NCBI RefSeq assembly: GCF_013004595.1
Contig: NZ_JABEMC010000003.1
Coordinates: 186,001 to 250,000, forward strand
Reading direction: 5' to 3'
DNA from: Brevibacterium luteolum
GTDB taxonomy: Bacteria > Actinomycetota > Actinomycetes > Actinomycetales > Brevibacteriaceae
DNA: 64,000 bases
The translations under genes were made by a program, and so were the position numbers. Positions within the stretch are counted from its first letter, which is position 1; each line of letters begins with the position of its first letter. Of the stretch, positions 61,584 through 64,000 are shown piece after piece. The notes under the pieces are model-generated. The model was not told the origin of the DNA, did not search any database, and saw nothing but the letters and a program-made list of their open reading frames with translations.

Positions 61584-63008
61584 TCAGATTGAGTAGTACA
61601 GCTCGAACTCGGTCGGGGTCGGGCGCAGACGAGCGACGTCGAGCTCGTTTTCGCGCTTGTAGGAGATCCACGTGTCGATGAGGTCCTCGGTGAAGACATC
61701 GCCTTCGGTGAGGAAGTCGTGGTCCTCCTCGAGTGCGGCCAGGGACTCCTCGAGCGTGCCGGGCACGAGCTTGATGTCCTCCAGCTCCTCCGGCGGCAGC
61801 TCGTAGAGATCCTTGTCGATCGGCTCCGGCGGCTCGATGCGGTTGCGGATGCCGTCGAGACCGGCCATGAGCTGGGCTGAGAATGCCAGATAGGGGTTGG
61901 CCGACGGGTCTGGGGCGCGGAACTCCAGCCGCTTGGCCTTCGGCGAGGCACCGGTGACCGGGATGCGGATGGCCGCCGAGCGGTTGCCGGAGGAATACAC
62001 AAGGTTGACCGGTGCCTCGTAGCCTTTGACGAGCCGACGGTAGGAGTTGATCGTCGGGTTCGTGAACGCCAGCACCGCGCCAGCGTGCTCAATGAGCCCG
62101 CCGATGTACCAGCGCGCCAGATCCGACAGTCCTGCATAGCCGTTCTCATCGTAGAACAGCGGCTCGCCGTCCTTCCACAGCGACTGGTGGCAGTGCATGC
62201 CCGAGCCGTTGTCGTCGAACAGCGGCTTGGGCATGAAGGTCACCGACTTGTCGAAGTCCCAGGCGACGTTCTTGACGACGTACTTGAAGTCCAGCAGCTG
62301 GTCGCCGGCCTTCTTCAGCGAGTCGAACTTGTAGTTGATCTCCTGCTGACCGGCAGTGCCGACCTCGTGGTGGGCGCGCTCGACTTCGAAGCCGATCTCC
62401 GCCAGCGTCAGCGAGATCGCATCGCGCACATCGGCGAAGTGATCCTGCGGGGAGACCGGGAAGTACCCGCCCTTGAACGGGGTCTTGTAGCCGAGGTTGC
62501 TGCCGCCCTCCTCGGCGCCGGAACGCCAGGCGGCCTCGACCGAGTCGATCTTGAAGAAGCTGTTGCCCGGGTGGTTCTGGTACTGGATCGAGTCGAACAG
62601 GTAGAACTCAGCCTCGGCCCCGAAGAACACGGTGTCGGCGATGCCGGTCGACTTGAGGTACGCCTCGGCCTTCGCAGCGACCTGACGCGGGTCGCGGGAG
62701 AACGGCTCATCGGTGAACGGGTCGACGATCGAGTGCGTGATGACCATCGTCTTGGCCATCCGGAACGGATCGATGTAGGCGCTCGTGACATCGGCGATGA
62801 GCTTCATGTCCGATTCGTGGATCGAGGTGAACCCGCGGATCGATGAACCGTCGAACAGCAGGCCCTCTTCGAGCTTATCCTCGCCGTAGGCCGAGGCTGG
62901 GAGGTTGAAGTGCTGCACCACACCGGGAAGGTCACAGAATCGGATGTCGACGAAGTCGACGTCGTTTTCCTTCATGTAGGCGACGAGCTCAGCCGGGGTA
63001 TTGAACAA
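61584..63008 (-). CDS. glnA1: Glutamine synthetase type I-beta, main enzyme
   Basis: The 474-residue enzyme is the principal ammonia-assimilating glutamine synthetase. It shows [71 protein letters not shown] and the adenylylation site [10 protein letters not shown] (Tyr402), the expected GlnE target. The start is taken as TTG at 63008, giving the family-typical MFNTPAEL with AGGAG five bases upstream; a GTG at 63014 overlaps the ribosome site. A strong leader hairpin lies just upstream. Confidence 0.95.
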   Translation of the reverse strand: MFNTPAELVAYMKENDVDFVDIRFCDLPGVVQHFNLPASAYGEDKLEEGLLFDGSSIRGFTSIHESDMKLIADVTSAYIDPFRMAKTMVITHSIVDPFTDEPFSRDPRQVAAKAEAYLKSTGIADTVFFGAEAEFYLFDSIQYQNHPGNSFFKIDSVEAAWRSGAEEGGSNLGYKTPFKGGYFPVSPQDHFADVRDAISLTLAEIGFEVERAHHEVGTAGQQEINYKFDSLKKAGDQLLDFKYVVKNVAWDFDKSVTFMPKPLFDDNGSGMHCHQSLWKDGEPLFYDENGYAGLSDLARWYIGGLIEHAGAVLAFTNPTINSYRRLVKGYEAPVNLVYSSGNRSAAIRIPVTGASPKAKRLEFRAPDPSANPYLAFSAQLMAGLDGIRNRIEPPEPIDKDLYELPPEELEDIKLVPGTLEESLAALEEDHDFLTEGDVFTEDLIDTWISYKRENELDVARLRPTPTEFELYYSI

Positions 63009-63027
63009 GATCACTCCTGAAAGTCGC

Positions 63028-63050
63028 GGGCCACGACTCGGGCGTGGCCC
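63028..63050 (-). promoter_or_regulatory. Hairpin in the glnA1 leader
   Basis: GGGCCACG and CGTGGCCC form a perfect eight-base-pair stem with a seven-base loop about nine bases upstream of the glnA1 ribosome site. A TAGGAT -10 at 63066-63071 (minus strand) would place it near the 5' end of the mRNA. Confidence 0.5.
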
Positions 63051-63174
63051 TGTGGTGTGTTCTCCATCCTAATTCACCGCACACCCGCCAGAGTCGGTGC
63101 CACGCTGTTTTTCCCGGCCGTCTGCGAGTGCTGCATCACGGACTGCCGGTGCACAGCGGCCGACCGCCGGCGGT

Positions 63175-63180
63175 TACACT
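63175..63180 (+). promoter_or_regulatory. -10 hexamer of a leaderless transcript
   Basis: TACACT ends seven bases before the GTG at 63188. No ribosome site is present. Confidence 0.45.
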
Positions 63181-63187
63181 TGAGTGC

Positions 63188-63628
63188 GTGATTCAGCGAG
63201 ATGACTTCGGCTCATGGCTCAACGGACCCACTGCCGCCAGCACCGGCAGCAGCTGGCCGGGCAGCCGGCTCGGCCTGCCCGAGGACGGGCCGGGCGCGAT
63301 CGCGCCGATCTGGCGCCGGCTGCTGGCCCTGTGGCTCGACTACCTCATGTGCCTGGGCATCGCGTTCTGGCTCTTCGACGGCAGCAATCTCGCCATCCTC
63401 GCGATCTTCTTCATCGAATACCTCGTGCTCGTCTCGCTGCTGGGTACAACAGTCGGGCAGAAGATCTTCGGCATCCGCGTCATCCGTCTCGACGGCGCAA
63501 CCCCGGGCATCGCCTCCGGCTTTATCCGCACCCTGCTGCTCATGCTCGTCATCCCAGCCGTCATCTTCGATGCCGACCGGCGCGGCTTCCACGACATCGC
63601 CGCCCGCACCGCCGTCGTGCGCAGCTGA
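63188..63628 (+). CDS. RDD-family membrane protein
   Basis: The 146-residue protein has the RDD pattern: a hydrophilic N-terminus with GSWLNGP and SWPGSRLGLP, then IWRRLLALWLDYLMC (Arg and Asp near helix 1), three hydrophobic helices and GQKIFGIRVIRLDG. The DADRRGFHDIAARTAVV end is typical. Function unknown. Mycobacteria carry a similar gene beside glnA1. The GTG start follows a TACACT -10. Confidence 0.88.
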   Translation: MIQRDDFGSWLNGPTAASTGSSWPGSRLGLPEDGPGAIAPIWRRLLALWLDYLMCLGIAFWLFDGSNLAILAIFFIEYLVLVSLLGTTVGQKIFGIRVIRLDGATPGIASGFIRTLLLMLVIPAVIFDADRRGFHDIAARTAVVRS

Positions 63629-63672
63629 GGAAACCCTCCCGTGCCCGAGGCGGGGCTCGCCGCGGCACGCGA

Positions 63673-63708
63673 AAGCGGCAGGCTGCGCACGTGCACAGCC
63701 TGCCGCTT
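63673..63708. terminator. Bidirectional hairpin between RDD and DUF4191 genes
   Basis: A 13-base-pair perfect stem (AAGCGGCAGGCTG with CAGCCTGCCGCTT) and ten-base loop lie between the convergent ends. Confidence 0.7.
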
Positions 63709-63743
63709 CGTCGTTGGTCTCCGAGTGTCGCCGGTGCTGAGGC

Positions 63744-64000
63744 TCAGCGTCCGCGCATCGCGCGGTGGTTCGGCCGGGCCTTCATCGGGTCGATGCCCTT
63801 GGGGATCGGCGGGTTCTTCGTCACCGAGCCGAGAGCGGTCAGCCGGTTGCGCACGGCGAGGATCTCGGCCTTGTTCAGCTTGCGCGGAAGCCGGTGGACG
63901 GTGCGCACGATCTTGCTCATCGGGATCTGGCCGTCCTGTTCGCCGCCCTGCAGCGTGTAGATCGGCACATTGGGCAGCACGCGCTCGTGGCGCTTCTTCT
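63744..64000 (-). CDS. DUF4191 domain protein, 5' part outside the window
   Basis: Only the C-terminal 85 or so residues are present. They include KKRHERVLPNVPIYTLQ, the MSKIVRTVHRLPRKLNKAEI segment and the terminal PPIPKGIDPMKARPNHRAMRG, the hallmark end of actinobacterial DUF4191 proteins. These are integral membrane proteins of unknown function, often encoded next to glnA1 and RDD genes as here. The start lies beyond base 64000. Confidence 0.85.
   Translation of the reverse strand, partial: KKRHERVLPNVPIYTLQGGEQDGQIPMSKIVRTVHRLPRKLNKAEILAVRNRLTALGSVTKNPPIPKGIDPMKARPNHRAMRGR

Noticed and set aside
1-64000. CRISPR arrays, complete insertion sequences or prophage genes
   Set aside because: No regularly spaced repeats, transposase, integrase or phage structural genes were seen anywhere in the window.

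Overview
The window is a contiguous piece of a high-GC actinobacterial chromosome. Mycothione reductase, the FasR-FabD-FabH-AcpP-FabF cluster, homodimeric AceE beside a DUF3052 gene, DUF3145, DUF4191, the GlnA2-GlnE-GlnA1 region and a type A RNase P RNA all point to Actinomycetota. The overall gene content suggests Micrococcales, perhaps near Brevibacterium, but the genus is inference only. Genes are tightly packed, with many ATGA or GTGA overlaps. Many lack a Shine-Dalgarno site and instead carry a TANNNT-like -10 hexamer six or seven bases before the start codon, which implies leaderless mRNAs.

Layout. 1-5.2 kb: a catalytically degenerate penicillin-binding protein, a stand-alone YqfO-type domain, a solute-binding lipoprotein, an amidohydrolase and a small GNAT protein. 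5.3-15.1 kb: tRNA-Asn, a DMT-type membrane protein coupled to a GT4 glycosyltransferase, GluQ, a DHA2 transporter, a HAD/GH65 disaccharide phosphorylase fusion and a degenerate EAL-DICT signalling protein. 15.4-25 kb: tRNA-Met, DUF3145, the fatty acid synthesis operon with its PucR-type regulator, and aceE divergent from DUF3052 across an intergenic region with three phased palindromes. 25-30.5 kb: HIT protein, tRNA-Pro, TetR, a decayed lipoprotein gene, a BlaI-M56 pair, and an ECF sigma-Ogt-Tag alkylation repair operon.

30.5-36.2 kb: a creatine catabolism block (creatinase, MHS-family transporter, IclR regulator, FAD dehydrogenase, plus a Nudix gene). 36.3-39.1 kb: a four-gene ABC efflux operon with its own HTH regulator and two perfect operator palindromes on its promoter. 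39.2-42.9 kb: small genes, a GT1-type glycosyltransferase, and a roughly 1.5 kb segment (AraC regulator plus VOC protein) bounded by direct repeats derived from the 3' end and terminator of tRNA-Val. 43-47.5 kb: acyl-CoA synthetase, NIF3 and zinc-ribbon pair, YaaA, and rnpB.

47.6-53.9 kb: the bioB-bioA-bioF-bioD operon behind two BioQ-like palindromes, then ppgK and map. 53.9-64 kb: alanine dehydrogenase, glnA2-glnE, mycothione reductase, glnA1, an RDD membrane protein and the 3' part of a DUF4191 gene that runs off the right end. Metabolically the window links acetyl-CoA supply (AceE), biotin and fatty acid synthesis, and nitrogen assimilation (two glutamine synthetases, GlnE, alanine dehydrogenase, creatinase). 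No insertion sequence, prophage or CRISPR array is visible. The most unusual items are the tRNA-Val repeat-bounded segment, the aceE palindrome array, the autoregulatory ABC promoter and the pseudo-transpeptidase.
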